64,000 nucleotides of DNA from UBA1444 sp964521625 (lineage in GTDB: Bacteria > Bacillota > Negativicutes > UBA1444), in assembly GCA_964521625.1 (NCBI GenBank), contig CAZFSM010000018.1, positions 16,545 to 80,544 of the forward strand, in the 5' to 3' direction. A program made the translations under genes and the position numbers. Under the pieces are notes generated by a model. It ran no database searches. It was not told the DNA's origin and saw nothing but the letters and a program-made list of their open reading frames with translations. Position 1 is the first letter of the stretch. Each line of letters starts with the position of its first letter. Shown piece after piece: positions 46,001-53,281 of this stretch.

Positions 46001-47240
46001 CAGACGGAGCAAATTGACGGGCTGCCCTGAGGTGTGCGATGGTTTCGACTTCGCCGATATCAACTCCCAGAGCGGCTTTGATATAGTGTTCACCATAGCC
46101 GGTGACCGCCGAGCTGGCAATTTTCACTTTAGGCGGCAGTTGCCTATAAAGTTGTTTCAATGAGGTAATGGCAGCTTCGAGTGGTTTTCCCTGGTTGCTG
46201 CCGTAGCTGGAATATAGCAGACGCCCATGTTCATCAATCAGCACCAGTTTCATGGTTGTCGAACCAGCATCGATGCCAAGGAACGCCTCACCACAGTAAT
46301 TGTTCAAATCGGTGCGAGGAACCCGACTGGCCTGATGCCGCCGGATAAACTCCTGATAATCTTCAGGGTGCTGGAACAACGGGGGCAGTGAACCCTCACG
46401 GATAAGCGAGGTAACTGTTCGGGGCACGGTTTTTTTGCGTAACAGTTCGTATGGAACGGGATCGGGATGCGGCGCCATCGCAGCGCCAAGCGCAACAAAA
46501 TAGGCAGCCGAATCCGGCGCCAGCACCTGATCGGGCGTCAGCCCCAACGTTTCGACGAAGCGGCGGCGCAATTCGGACAGAAAATGCAACGGACCACCCA
46601 GCATGGCTACTTTCCCGCTGATCGTCCGTCCCTGAGCCAAGCTGCCGATCGTCTGATTAACGACTGCCTGCAGGATGGAGGCGGCAATGTCTGCTTTGGC
46701 GGCGCCGTCATTCATCAACGCCTGAACATCGGTTTTGGCAAAAACGCCACAGCGGGAAGCAATGGGATGGATGGTTCTGAATTTCTTGGCCAGTTCATTT
46801 AATCCCAGCGGATCGGTGCTCAACAAATCCGCCATGTGATCGATGAATGCGCCGGTGCCGCCTGCACAGATGCCATTCATTCGTTGTTCGACCGTGCCGT
46901 TGAAGTAGGTGATTTTGGCATCTTCGCCGCCAAGCTCGATTGCGGTATCGGCGTAGGGGATGATGTTTTTTATTGCGGTAGAGGCCGCGATCACTTCCTG
47001 GACAAAAGGCAACCCCAATGACTGGGAAATACCGATTCCAGCCGAACCGGTAACCATGACGGACATCAGTTTCTGTTTCAAGACCCGCTGCGCTTTACCG
47101 ACCATGCTTTGCAGCGCCGCAGTGATATCGGAAAAATGACGTGCGTATTGCTGGAATACAATTTTGCTGTGTTCGTCAAGAACAACAATTTTGATTGTGG
47201 TCGAACCAATGTCGATTCCGACTCGAAGACTGCCAGGCAT
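43014..47240 (-). CDS. Giant double BadF/BcrA-type acyl-CoA dehydratase activase-like protein
   Basis: About 1408 residues. Two ASKHA ATPase domains lie in tandem, each opening with a DxGSTT phosphate-binding motif (VGIDIGSTTIK at residue 7 and GIDAGSTTMKLV near 325). Each has the GG-x-D-x-K strand and an ACSSGCG- or CAGGTGAF-type cysteine turn that holds a 4Fe-4S cluster between monomers in known activases. A cysteine-rich knuckle (CKWCGNHC) and two DUF2229-like domains fill the C-terminal half. In the family, ATP hydrolysis drives low-potential electron transfer to 2-hydroxyacyl-CoA dehydratases or benzoyl-CoA reductases, but this long form has no assigned substrate. ATG at 47240 has AGGAG about 13 bases upstream; TTG at 47288 is an alternative. 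Confidence 0.88.
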   Translation of the reverse strand: MPGSLRVGIDIGSTTIKIVVLDEHSKIVFQQYARHFSDITAALQSMVGKAQRVLKQKLMSVMVTGSAGIGISQSLGLPFVQEVIAASTAIKNIIPYADTAIELGGEDAKITYFNGTVEQRMNGICAGGTGAFIDHMADLLSTDPLGLNELAKKFRTIHPIASRCGVFAKTDVQALMNDGAAKADIAASILQAVVNQTIGSLAQGRTISGKVAMLGGPLHFLSELRRRFVETLGLTPDQVLAPDSAAYFVALGAAMAPHPDPVPYELLRKKTVPRTVTSLIREGSLPPLFQHPEDYQEFIRRHQASRVPRTDLNNYCGEAFLGIDAGSTTMKLVLIDEHGRLLYSSYGSNQGKPLEAAITSLKQLYRQLPPKVKIASSAVTGYGEHYIKAALGVDIGEVETIAHLRAARQFAPSVTAVLDIGGQDMKSFCVHNGVIDSIVLNEACSSGCGSFIETFAHAIDMSIDEFARLGLEAKQPVDLGTRCTVFMNSKVKQAQKEGASVSDISAGISFSIVKNALFKVIRLKNASELGETIVVQGGTFYNDSVLRATEQILGREVIRPDIAGLMGAFGAALIAREQFTNGAGTKTSLLSQEALDKFSSRSSSHRCKWCGNHCLITSQLFSNGKKYHVGNRCERGIGKSKTTEELPNLYAYKYKRLFHYEPLPEAAAWRGTIGLPRVLNMYEDYPFWFTFFSQLGYRVILSAPSSRSLFEQGMDSIASDSLCYPAKLAHGHIQDLLNRGVHKIFYPCVPYNTQEQPQAVNCYNCPIVTSYPETVRANLAGLRDPAVIFYHPFLPLPQRTPLIKRLRQELVAEKITLHELSTAVDVAYKELNRYKEDIRHAGQAALYYMQKTNAKGVILAGRPYHIDPEIHHGLPELVQSLGLVILSEDSICHLGKIEQPLRVVDQWVYHSRLYAAAYYCLSQPNLEFIQINSFGCGLDAVTMDQVREILETQQKIYTTIKLDEINNLGTAKIRIRSLLATQNERRPQSIVLERNIHNTTSRAVIPSAEPKRILLAPQLSPVHFQFLSAAFAQVGFQLVVAPLPDKSAINEGLKYVNNDACYPAILAIGQLLRALQSGQYPPDRTSVLLSQTGGCCRASNYAALARKALQDAGFPQVPILIFGQQQPSQLTGSWSLLRNLIIGTLYGDLLMRLLYRVRPYEKTPGSAQALHDIWSVKCTHDLARGGSDHFSENVRAMVREFDALELTGPAKPRVGLVGEILVKYHPVANNNLVELLETEGAEVVVPDLMDFLLYCAYDGKVEYDFLAGTLLGKWKGSMFIKLAEYYRRPVRQALAASHRFSTPLAIEQLAKLAARHVSLGNVAGEGWLLTAEMIELIDSGVTNIICMQPFACLPNHITGKGILGELRRNYPNANIVPIDYDPGASEVNQLNRIKLMLAVAGDRHAQCN

Positions 47241-47627
47241 GAGTTCACGTTCACTCCTGTCATGAATTTTAGACTCACATAAAGACAAGGGAAATTTATA
47301 CTATACTACCAGTATTGCTTCGCCCTTCGCTAATTTTGTAAATATTAAAATAATTAAGAAAGTAGAAGATGCAACGAGGGGGAGAACTGTTAAGCGGCGT
47401 GCACACGAGTTCCTAATCAGGCATGGCAATGCTCTGATCCGACGAAAAAGAAAAAGCACCAATAGTTTACATAGGGAGGTGTAAACTGTCGGCGCTTTAA
47501 AAGTTTTTTGTTTTTGTCCTGTTACCATGAAAAACAACCCTGTTACCCAATATTCGTGTATTTCTCCGTCGAGTTCGCTATAATCAAACCATAAGAAACC
47601 GAATTACAGTTGAAGGGTGTTTTAGCA
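47241..47627. promoter_or_regulatory. Divergent intergenic region between the activase and LytTR genes
   Basis: No gene is supported in these 387 bases. Both flanking genes must be promoted here. The region is AT-rich near 47290-47350 and holds the hairpin listed separately. Confidence 0.4.
47453..47511 (+). terminator. Terminator-like hairpin in the leader of the LytTR operon
   Basis: An inner stem AGTTTAC/GTAAACT (47464-47470 and 47481-47487) is nested in CC/GG and AAAGC/GCTTT pairs, followed by TAAAAGTTTTTTG. It lies on the + strand with no upstream + gene, so it may attenuate the leader of the LytTR gene at 47628 or end a small RNA. Confidence 0.5.
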
Positions 47628-48176
47628 ATGCAAATCAACCTGCGCTGTTCTGACTCGCTGCAGAAAGTCATCACTGCGGTTCTTGAAGCGAATGGGATGC
47701 AACATAGTCCGGCGGCATCGCTAAGCTTGCTGGAAAAAGGGTTCGCACTGCCACCACAAGGAATCGCCATCGTGTTTGATCCCCAGGCGCTGGGGGAACT
47801 GACCGATTTCTTAGAAACGCTGGGCCGCAAGCCGGATGCAGGCAAAACAATGATTGTCGGGCGGCAGATGGACTCAGAAGCCTATGAAATTATTTCCCTG
47901 GAGGAAATCAGCCTGTTTGAAGCCGAGGGCAACTACATTTACTGCCTGACAGGCGGACGCAAGTTGCGGGTAAAAAACAAAATATACGAACTGGAAGTCA
48001 GTTTGCTGGAACAGGGGTTTATTCGAATCGGCAAGTCTCTGATCGTCAACATCATGCAGGTAGCCGAAATCACGCCCTGGTTTGGTTCGCGTCTGCTGCT
48101 GAAACTGAAAAGCGGCCAGGAAATCGAAGTAGCGCGAAACTATGTCAAAGGGTTCAAGGAATTTTTGGAGCTGTAA
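47628..48176 (+). CDS. LytTR-domain transcriptional regulator
   Basis: A 182-residue protein. The C-terminal half (about 90-182) is a LytTR DNA-binding domain: ISLEEISLFEAEGNYIYCLTGGRKLRVKNKIYELE, FIRIGKSLIVNIMQVAEI and the closing EVARNYVKGFKEFL. The N-terminal 90 residues are not a receiver domain. In Firmicutes, small LytTR proteins without a receiver are often paired with a membrane protein that controls them, and the next gene encodes one. It presumably regulates its own operon (48206-50897). Confidence 0.9.
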   Translation: MQINLRCSDSLQKVITAVLEANGMQHSPAASLSLLEKGFALPPQGIAIVFDPQALGELTDFLETLGRKPDAGKTMIVGRQMDSEAYEIISLEEISLFEAEGNYIYCLTGGRKLRVKNKIYELEVSLLEQGFIRIGKSLIVNIMQVAEITPWFGSRLLLKLKSGQEIEVARNYVKGFKEFLEL

Positions 48177-48205
48177 ACAACGCCGCGGGGCTGGAAGAGA
48201 GAGGG

Positions 48206-48637
48206 ATGAATGTGCTGCAAACTATGATGGTACTAATCGTGAATACGCTAATATATGCCTGTATTGGCATGCTCGTCGGAGTTGCCATTGCCTATTGCAA
48301 GGGGCTGGATGCTCAACTGTTTTCTTTGCTATGGCGCGGCGCACTAACGGGGGTCGTCATTGGTACGATCACAAAACTGTCCGTTGTTTTTTTGCACCGC
48401 AATAGAAACCTTGGTCTCTGGGGCTTGTATGGCCTGATGCTGGTGATCGCCGGCGGACTGACGTTGGTCGTGTCCTACTCACTCGATTTTGCAACCCAAC
48501 TGACAGTTTTGTCGATTGTAGAACCGCTGGCATTGCTCACCATGTATTTGAATATCCGGTATTCTCGCCAGCTTAACGAAGGTCTGAAACGCAAACAGTC
48601 GGCGCTGGCGCAAAAATCAGCCGCCAGGATGTCATGA
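48206..48637 (+). CDS. Four-helix membrane protein paired with the LytTR regulator
   Basis: A 143-residue protein with four predicted helices and a basic tail (KRKQSALAQKSAAR). The layout and position fit DUF3021-type partners of LytTR regulators, which hold the regulator at the membrane. Sequence identity to that family is not certain. The stop overlaps the start of the next gene in ATGA, so translation is coupled. Confidence 0.6.
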   Translation: MNVLQTMMVLIVNTLIYACIGMLVGVAIAYCKGLDAQLFSLLWRGALTGVVIGTITKLSVVFLHRNRNLGLWGLYGLMLVIAGGLTLVVSYSLDFATQLTVLSIVEPLALLTMYLNIRYSRQLNEGLKRKQSALAQKSAARMS

Positions 48638-49275
48638 TGTTGCAAGGCTTTTTGCTCGGCCTGTCCACCGGCGTAACCTGTTTGGCCTATTGCTCGCCAG
48701 TACTTGTTCCCTACCTGCTCGGCGAGGGGAAATCGATCCGGCAAACCAGCGGGACCTTGAGCCAGTTTCTGCTGGGCCGTCTGCTGGGGTATCTACTGTT
48801 TGCCGTGTTTGCCTGGCTGGCCAGCTACTATCTGAGCACACTGACTGATCGCCGCGAACTGCTGACCGGGGTCGTTTATATCCTGCTTGCATTGCTTATG
48901 CTCTGGTATGGGATGTTGCAGCCCGCCGCTCCCTGCGCCGGCAGGTCATTGCGCGACCGCGCCATGCAGCTGAAACAAAGCCAGCCGGCACTTTTGCCCC
49001 TATTGATGGGCCTGTTTACCGGCCTGAATCTCTGCCCGCCATTTCTGCTGGCCTTCGCCGCCGCAGGTGAAAATCCGACATTGGGGTATAGCCTGTTATT
49101 TTTTTTGTCTTTTTTTGGCGGAACAGCCTTGTTTTTTCTGCCTGTACCGCTGCTTGGTGGCTGTAAAAATGTTCCGCAGCTAAAAACTATCGGCCGGCTC
49201 GCCGCTGCCGTGATGTCCGTTTATTATTTCTACACCGGAATGCTGCTGCTATTGGGAGGGATTTTCACACCATGA
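48634..49275 (+). CDS. CcdA/TauE-like membrane protein with paired cysteines
   Basis: A 213-residue membrane protein with six helices in two related halves. TCLAYCSPVLVPYLL near residue 15 and NLCPPFLLAF near residue 132 place cysteines and prolines as in the CcdA/DsbD family, which carries reducing power across the inner membrane; annotation pipelines often call this group sulfite exporter TauE/SafE. The pair of half-repeats each with a cysteine-proline element supports thiol transfer or metal handling. It is coupled at both ends to its neighbours. Confidence 0.7.
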   Translation: MMLQGFLLGLSTGVTCLAYCSPVLVPYLLGEGKSIRQTSGTLSQFLLGRLLGYLLFAVFAWLASYYLSTLTDRRELLTGVVYILLALLMLWYGMLQPAAPCAGRSLRDRAMQLKQSQPALLPLLMGLFTGLNLCPPFLLAFAAAGENPTLGYSLLFFLSFFGGTALFFLPVPLLGGCKNVPQLKTIGRLAAAVMSVYYFYTGMLLLLGGIFTP

Positions 49276-50426
49276 CTGGATTCACTGGGAACATCGGTTG
49301 GCGAAAAGCGGGACTGCTTAGTCTGCCGATGCTATTCATTACAGCAATGTTGTTCCTGTACGGCAAACCGCTCGCCAATCCGGGCAAACTCCTGCCTGCC
49401 GCCATCACATACCTTTTCGTCAACGTCACTTTTTTCTGCATGATTTACACCGGGCAGACCGATAAGTACCGTTCCCGGTTTTTTATCCTGGTTTCCCTGT
49501 TGTTCGTCGTCTCATTCATCGCCAATCTGATCGAAGTCCGGGGAACGATGGAACTGTCGACCGCCAATATGCTGGACGGCGAAACGCCGCTTTGCCCGTT
49601 GGTCATTCCGATGCTGATCATACCGGCTGCCCTGACCAATACGATTATTTTTCCCGGATCATTTTTTGCCGCGCATGCCGGGATTGCGCCAATGCTTGTT
49701 CTTTGGCTGGGTTTTTCTGTCGCGGTGGGACGGGGCTGGTGTAGCTGGATCTGCTTTTTTGGCGGTATGGATGAAGGCTTTTCTCGCCTCTGTCGTAAGC
49801 CGAGAATCAGTGCTATCGATAAAAAATGGACGGCGCTGCCCTGGGCCGTCTTGCTGGGGATCGTATTGACTTCGGCAATTACATTGTCGCCAACCTACTG
49901 TTCCTGGCTGTGTCCTTTCAAAACAGTCACCGAGTTTCCCGCGATCGAGTCGGTAAAAACGGCGCTGCAGGCGTTAATTTTTAGCTCTTTGTTCATCGTC
50001 CTGGTCGTCGTTCTGCCGTTCCTGACCGGACGGCGGACTCAGTGCGGACTGTTCTGTCCCTTCGGCGCTTTTCAGTCGATCTTTAACAAAGTGAATATCT
50101 TTGCAGTGCGGATTGACCGGGCCGCGTGCGTGGATTGCAAACTGTGCCTGAAACAATGTCCAACGTTCAGCATCGATGAGCATAGCCTGCAAGCAGGAAA
50201 AACGCTGCTTTCCTGCAGCAAATGCGGCAAATGCATCGATCGCTGTCCCCGGCAAGCCATCTCGTTTCACATCAAGGGAACGCCGCTTCATGTAAACCGG
50301 CTTACGGCGCGAATCCTGTTTCTCTATCCCGCTTTTACCTTTGCCGCGGTGATCGGCGGCGGTTGCATTTATGGCGGATTAGAAAGGATTTTCCGGCTAC
50401 TGCTCACTGGCAGTATGATCAATTAA
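49272..50426 (+). CDS. NapH/CcoG-like membrane ferredoxin
   Basis: A 384-residue protein with about seven helices. Cysteine motifs of the polyferredoxin membrane family are present: GRGWCSWICFFGG, YCSWLCPFK and CGLFCPFGA within or near helices, then a C-terminal 2x4Fe-4S ferredoxin domain (CVDCKLCLKQCP and CSKCGKCIDRCP). Such proteins pass electrons between the quinone pool or flavoproteins and periplasmic or membrane acceptors. The start overlaps the CcdA-like gene by 4 bases, so the two probably work together in transmembrane reduction. Confidence 0.88.
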   Translation: MTGFTGNIGWRKAGLLSLPMLFITAMLFLYGKPLANPGKLLPAAITYLFVNVTFFCMIYTGQTDKYRSRFFILVSLLFVVSFIANLIEVRGTMELSTANMLDGETPLCPLVIPMLIIPAALTNTIIFPGSFFAAHAGIAPMLVLWLGFSVAVGRGWCSWICFFGGMDEGFSRLCRKPRISAIDKKWTALPWAVLLGIVLTSAITLSPTYCSWLCPFKTVTEFPAIESVKTALQALIFSSLFIVLVVVLPFLTGRRTQCGLFCPFGAFQSIFNKVNIFAVRIDRAACVDCKLCLKQCPTFSIDEHSLQAGKTLLSCSKCGKCIDRCPRQAISFHIKGTPLHVNRLTARILFLYPAFTFAAVIGGGCIYGGLERIFRLLLTGSMIN

Positions 50427-50444
50427 GAACAGGAGGAACTTCAC

Positions 50445-50897
50445 ATGCGCCTGCAGACTTTTTTGGGCTATACCGCCGCCGTGCTGATGCTGATTGTTGC
50501 CGTGGGCACGTTCCTTGGCATGAATTCTTTTTCCCACAAGCTGGTCAGTTCAACCGGCCTGCAAATTTCTCCCTGGTTCAGCGGCGGTAAAATCGTCAGA
50601 ACGATTGACCACGGGGCTTATAAAACGTTGCAGCACCGAGCCGTCTTTGATGCGCTCATCGGCCAAAGAGCCGAAGGCTTCGTGCAGATTGACTTTTCAC
50701 CGCCAGCTGCTTTGCCGGATAAAATCAACGAAAAAATCGATTTTGACCTAGACGGCAAAATCGATTTCTATCTGGAATATGATGTTGCTAACAATACCGC
50801 TGTGATTACGGCCTATAATCCTCGGGTGACTGAGCTGGCAGGCTGCTACGTGCTGAAAGAGCGGCGCGCTGTGAGGGTTCACCTGCGGAATGAATAA
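50445..50897 (+). CDS. Membrane-anchored exported protein of unknown function
   Basis: A 150-residue protein with an N-terminal anchor helix (about 8-26) and an extracytoplasmic domain with a single cysteine near the C-terminus (AGCYVLKERR). AGGAGG lies 8 bases before the ATG. It is the last gene of the LytTR/CcdA-like/ferredoxin operon, 18 bases after the ferredoxin gene. The EKIDFDLDGKIDFYLEYD segment repeats a short acidic pattern that may bind a metal. No family recognised. Confidence 0.7.
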   Translation: MRLQTFLGYTAAVLMLIVAVGTFLGMNSFSHKLVSSTGLQISPWFSGGKIVRTIDHGAYKTLQHRAVFDALIGQRAEGFVQIDFSPPAALPDKINEKIDFDLDGKIDFYLEYDVANNTAVITAYNPRVTELAGCYVLKERRAVRVHLRNE

Positions 50898-50904
50898 ATA
50901 TAGT

Positions 50905-50949
50905 TGGTGACCCGCCGGGGACTCGAACCCCGAACCTATTGATTAAGAG
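50905..50949 (-). repeat. 3' half of a tRNA-Lys(CTT): probable attachment-site scar
   Basis: On the reverse strand 45 bases match a tRNA from the anticodon loop (CTCTTAA) through the variable region, a perfect T-arm (CGGGG-TTCGAGT-CCCCG), the acceptor strand GCGGGTC, and ACCA. The 5' half is absent: no GACCCGC acceptor partner, D-arm or matching anticodon-stem strand lies upstream. This block, anticodon loop to CCA, is the piece duplicated when elements integrate into tRNA genes, so it is read as an att site and not a working tRNA. Confidence 0.75.
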
Positions 50950-51169
50950 TAGTTCATTGGCGCATTACCATGTAACACTATCCAGTAATACCGGGCTGTT
51001 TCACGCATGGAGTACTACAGAAAAATATAGCAAATTTTGCAAGAAGACTACCAAATGACTACCACAACAAGTTATGAATATATTAATATAATTATCCTAC
51101 TCTTATATATAGACCAAAATGCGCACAAGCTTCATTAGATAGTTTCAAGCAGACCTGCTTTCCCGTCAC

Positions 51170-51210
51170 ATACAAAAGACTTCAGTCGTTTTGACTGAAG
51201 TCTTTTGTAT
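51170..51210. terminator. Long bidirectional terminator
   Basis: ATACAAAAGACTTCAGTC and GACTGAAGTCTTTTGTAT form an 18-bp perfect stem around a 5-base loop. It lies 15 bases beyond the stop of the reverse-strand peptidase-MA-like gene. Confidence 0.9.
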
Positions 51211-51225
51211 GGATGCGACAACCGA

Positions 51226-52071
51226 CTATTGTGGTTTGCTCCGCTTGAGTTCAGCGAACACCTTGTCCATTTCCTCGGCAAAAACAAATTGAGGTCTGCG
51301 GAATATGGCTTCAAACGCTACCGCCGGTTGAAGCCCGTTATTTAGCAGACGGTAATATTGAAGAACCGGTTCAAACTTTTCTTCCTTTGTAAGATAATAA
51401 AGCATGATGAGGGACATCTGATAGACGGGGAACCCCTGGCGAGAAAGAGCGATAAATGCTGTATATTCAGTGTTCATCAGTTGCCGGACGCTCGGAAGGC
51501 TGTTTGCAGTGTAAATTGCCTGGGCTTCTGCGTCAATTAAAGTATCAACAGTATTGAAACCTGCACGATCTTGCGCAAGAATCCGGAAGAGTTCCGGTGC
51601 AGCTTCTGTCATCCATGGCGCCGAGCGGGTGCGCCCAAATTGAGATTGAATCTGATGAAACAATTCGTGAGGAAGCACTCTGAAGACTTCTCGTGGGTTT
51701 GAGTGCAGGGCCGTGCTGCCCTTAAGAAGAATGATGGCTCTGTTGTTCAGGCTGACTCCGGCAGAGGTTTCTGCAGTCAATCTCGCTGATTCCACTGAGT
51801 ATCCATAAAAAACTAGGGCTTTTAGGTATGACTCTTTGTCAGCCGTGACTACAACTGTCACTTTGTCCTTCAGCGGCAGTTTATAACCGGTCAGCATGTC
51901 TGCGATTACATTCAAAGCGACTTCAACGTTTTGTTTGGTCTGTGCCGATACTTCAGGATCATAATGGATAGAAACCCAAGATCGGTCTGCCGACCACGCC
52001 GTTGAGCAAACGGATGCAAATAACAATAGCAGTATGAGTGACCCCTTTAGAATGAAATGGCGATAAACCAC
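51226..52071 (-). CDS. Secreted gluzincin-type (peptidase MA-like) metalloprotease
   Basis: A 281-residue protein with a signal peptide ending near TAWSA. The zinc motif HELFHQ (HExxH) lies near residue 135 and the third ligand is probably the glutamate in WMTEAAPEL about 20 residues later, the usual gluzincin spacing. An N-terminal domain with a phosphate-like VTVVVTADKESY strand precedes it. GTG at 52071 lies 8 bases after AGGGGG; the ATG just upstream is out of frame. It is encoded 25 bases after a MORN protein and probably shares its transcript. Confidence 0.75.
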   Translation of the reverse strand: MVYRHFILKGSLILLLLFASVCSTAWSADRSWVSIHYDPEVSAQTKQNVEVALNVIADMLTGYKLPLKDKVTVVVTADKESYLKALVFYGYSVESARLTAETSAGVSLNNRAIILLKGSTALHSNPREVFRVLPHELFHQIQSQFGRTRSAPWMTEAAPELFRILAQDRAGFNTVDTLIDAEAQAIYTANSLPSVRQLMNTEYTAFIALSRQGFPVYQMSLIMLYYLTKEEKFEPVLQYYRLLNNGLQPAVAFEAIFRRPQFVFAEEMDKVFAELKRSKPQ

Positions 52072-52096
52072 GGTTCATTCCCCCTACTTGCGGAAA

Positions 52097-53203
52097 TTAT
52101 AAGTCGTTTTTTGTCGATGTCGAGTTGGCCTGTACTTTATCCACCATCTTCCGTTGCGCGTAATCGACCCTTAAATCGAAAGGCTTTCCGGGGAAATTAA
52201 ACTTAGATTTGTTTATAACCATTTGAATGTCGTTTCCATCATTGAAAATCCAACTGACATGCACATCAAGGTATTTGCCGTCCTCCCGGTTTGGTTTTCC
52301 GTAACGTTCGGTCAACTGATTTTTGATTGTGTCGAATTTGCTCAAAATCTCTTGCTCAGAGCAATTGAAAATCAGCCTTCCTAAAACCAGTTTATCTTCA
52401 TAGAACCAAACGATGATTTGCGCCGGTTCATTATTGACCTTTCCTGCGACCCAGTAATACCGTCCATTCATAGGCGCAGGAAAATTAGCGCCTGTCCCGC
52501 AAACTTTTGAAAAAAGAACAGTTGAACAGTTGGTTCCCTGTCGATTGTTCAGGGTCTCTTCCACCTTAGCCCGGCTTGTTCCCCATGGCATCTCCAAAAA
52601 ACCGGTAAGGCTCCGGTTACTGCCAGGGTCATCAGCACGCAGATCATTGACCCATTCCCCCTGATAACCGACTTTGCCGGTTTTGTCTTTCAACGTGCCG
52701 TATCCGTGCCGTTTGTTATTCAGAAAATCCCCTTCATAACTGGATCCATCGGGATATCGATATATTCCTTTGCCTTCGAAATCACCATTCTTGAAGTCGC
52801 CCTCGTAAACCGCGCCGTCACTATAACGCATTGTGCCCGACTTGCGCTCGCCGTCAGCATATTCTCCTGCAAAAGAAGCTCCATCGCTCCAACGCAATGA
52901 AGCCTTCCCATGCGCCAGCCCATGTTTCATCGCAATTATGCCTGAGGCTTCGAACTTTGTTTTGTCTGAATATACAACGGTGAACTTAATCGTACCCTCA
53001 CCTTCGGCAAAGCCGCCCACGCAAGGCCCCTCCCAGGCGGCTTCAAATTTTTCATAAGCAAAATAAAGTGGCCAGCTGAATTTACACGCGTCTTTTTTAT
53101 TCGTGACCACGACCTGCTCGGCAGTCGTGGTCGAAGAACAGAGAAACAGGAACGAACATGCGATTCCGATTGCCAAAGAACAAATTTTCTTTCGCGCCAT
53201 CAT
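52097..53203 (-). CDS. Secreted MORN-repeat protein
   Basis: A 368-residue protein with a signal peptide (cleavage near TTTAEQ). Residues about 60-185 hold four or five MORN-type repeats (YEGDFKNGDFEGKGIYRYPDG-like units with Y-G and G-x-G spacing). A C-terminal domain (about 200-350) follows with GFLEMPWGTSRAKVEETL, a short motif seen in envelope proteins of Negativicutes and Deltaproteobacteria. MORN repeats commonly bind lipids or act as scaffolds at membranes. The start is one of two adjacent ATG codons at 53203 and 53200. Confidence 0.75.
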   Translation of the reverse strand: MMARKKICSLAIGIACSFLFLCSSTTTAEQVVVTNKKDACKFSWPLYFAYEKFEAAWEGPCVGGFAEGEGTIKFTVVYSDKTKFEASGIIAMKHGLAHGKASLRWSDGASFAGEYADGERKSGTMRYSDGAVYEGDFKNGDFEGKGIYRYPDGSSYEGDFLNNKRHGYGTLKDKTGKVGYQGEWVNDLRADDPGSNRSLTGFLEMPWGTSRAKVEETLNNRQGTNCSTVLFSKVCGTGANFPAPMNGRYYWVAGKVNNEPAQIIVWFYEDKLVLGRLIFNCSEQEILSKFDTIKNQLTERYGKPNREDGKYLDVHVSWIFNDGNDIQMVINKSKFNFPGKPFDLRVDYAQRKMVDKVQANSTSTKNDL

Positions 53204-53281
53204 TTTCCCGTCCTTTCGCTTTGTTCGGCAATATTTCAAGCCTCCCATGCCATTCGGTTGGACAAAAGCCAGCTGTGATGT

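Larger units (their letters stand above)
50898..51225. other. Non-coding region holding a tRNA scar and a terminator
   Basis: No gene is supported here. It contains the 3' half of a tRNA-Lys (50905-50949), an AT-rich stretch (about 51050-51130) and a long terminator hairpin (51170-51210). Confidence 0.7.

Noticed and set aside
47301..47537. Reverse-strand 78-codon open frame upstream of the LytTR gene
   Set aside because: It spans a terminator-like hairpin, has no good ribosome site and no recognisable sequence.
50905..50985. Complete tRNA-Lys gene on the reverse strand
   Set aside because: The 5' acceptor strand, D-arm and matching anticodon-stem strand are missing, so only the 3' half is a tRNA sequence.
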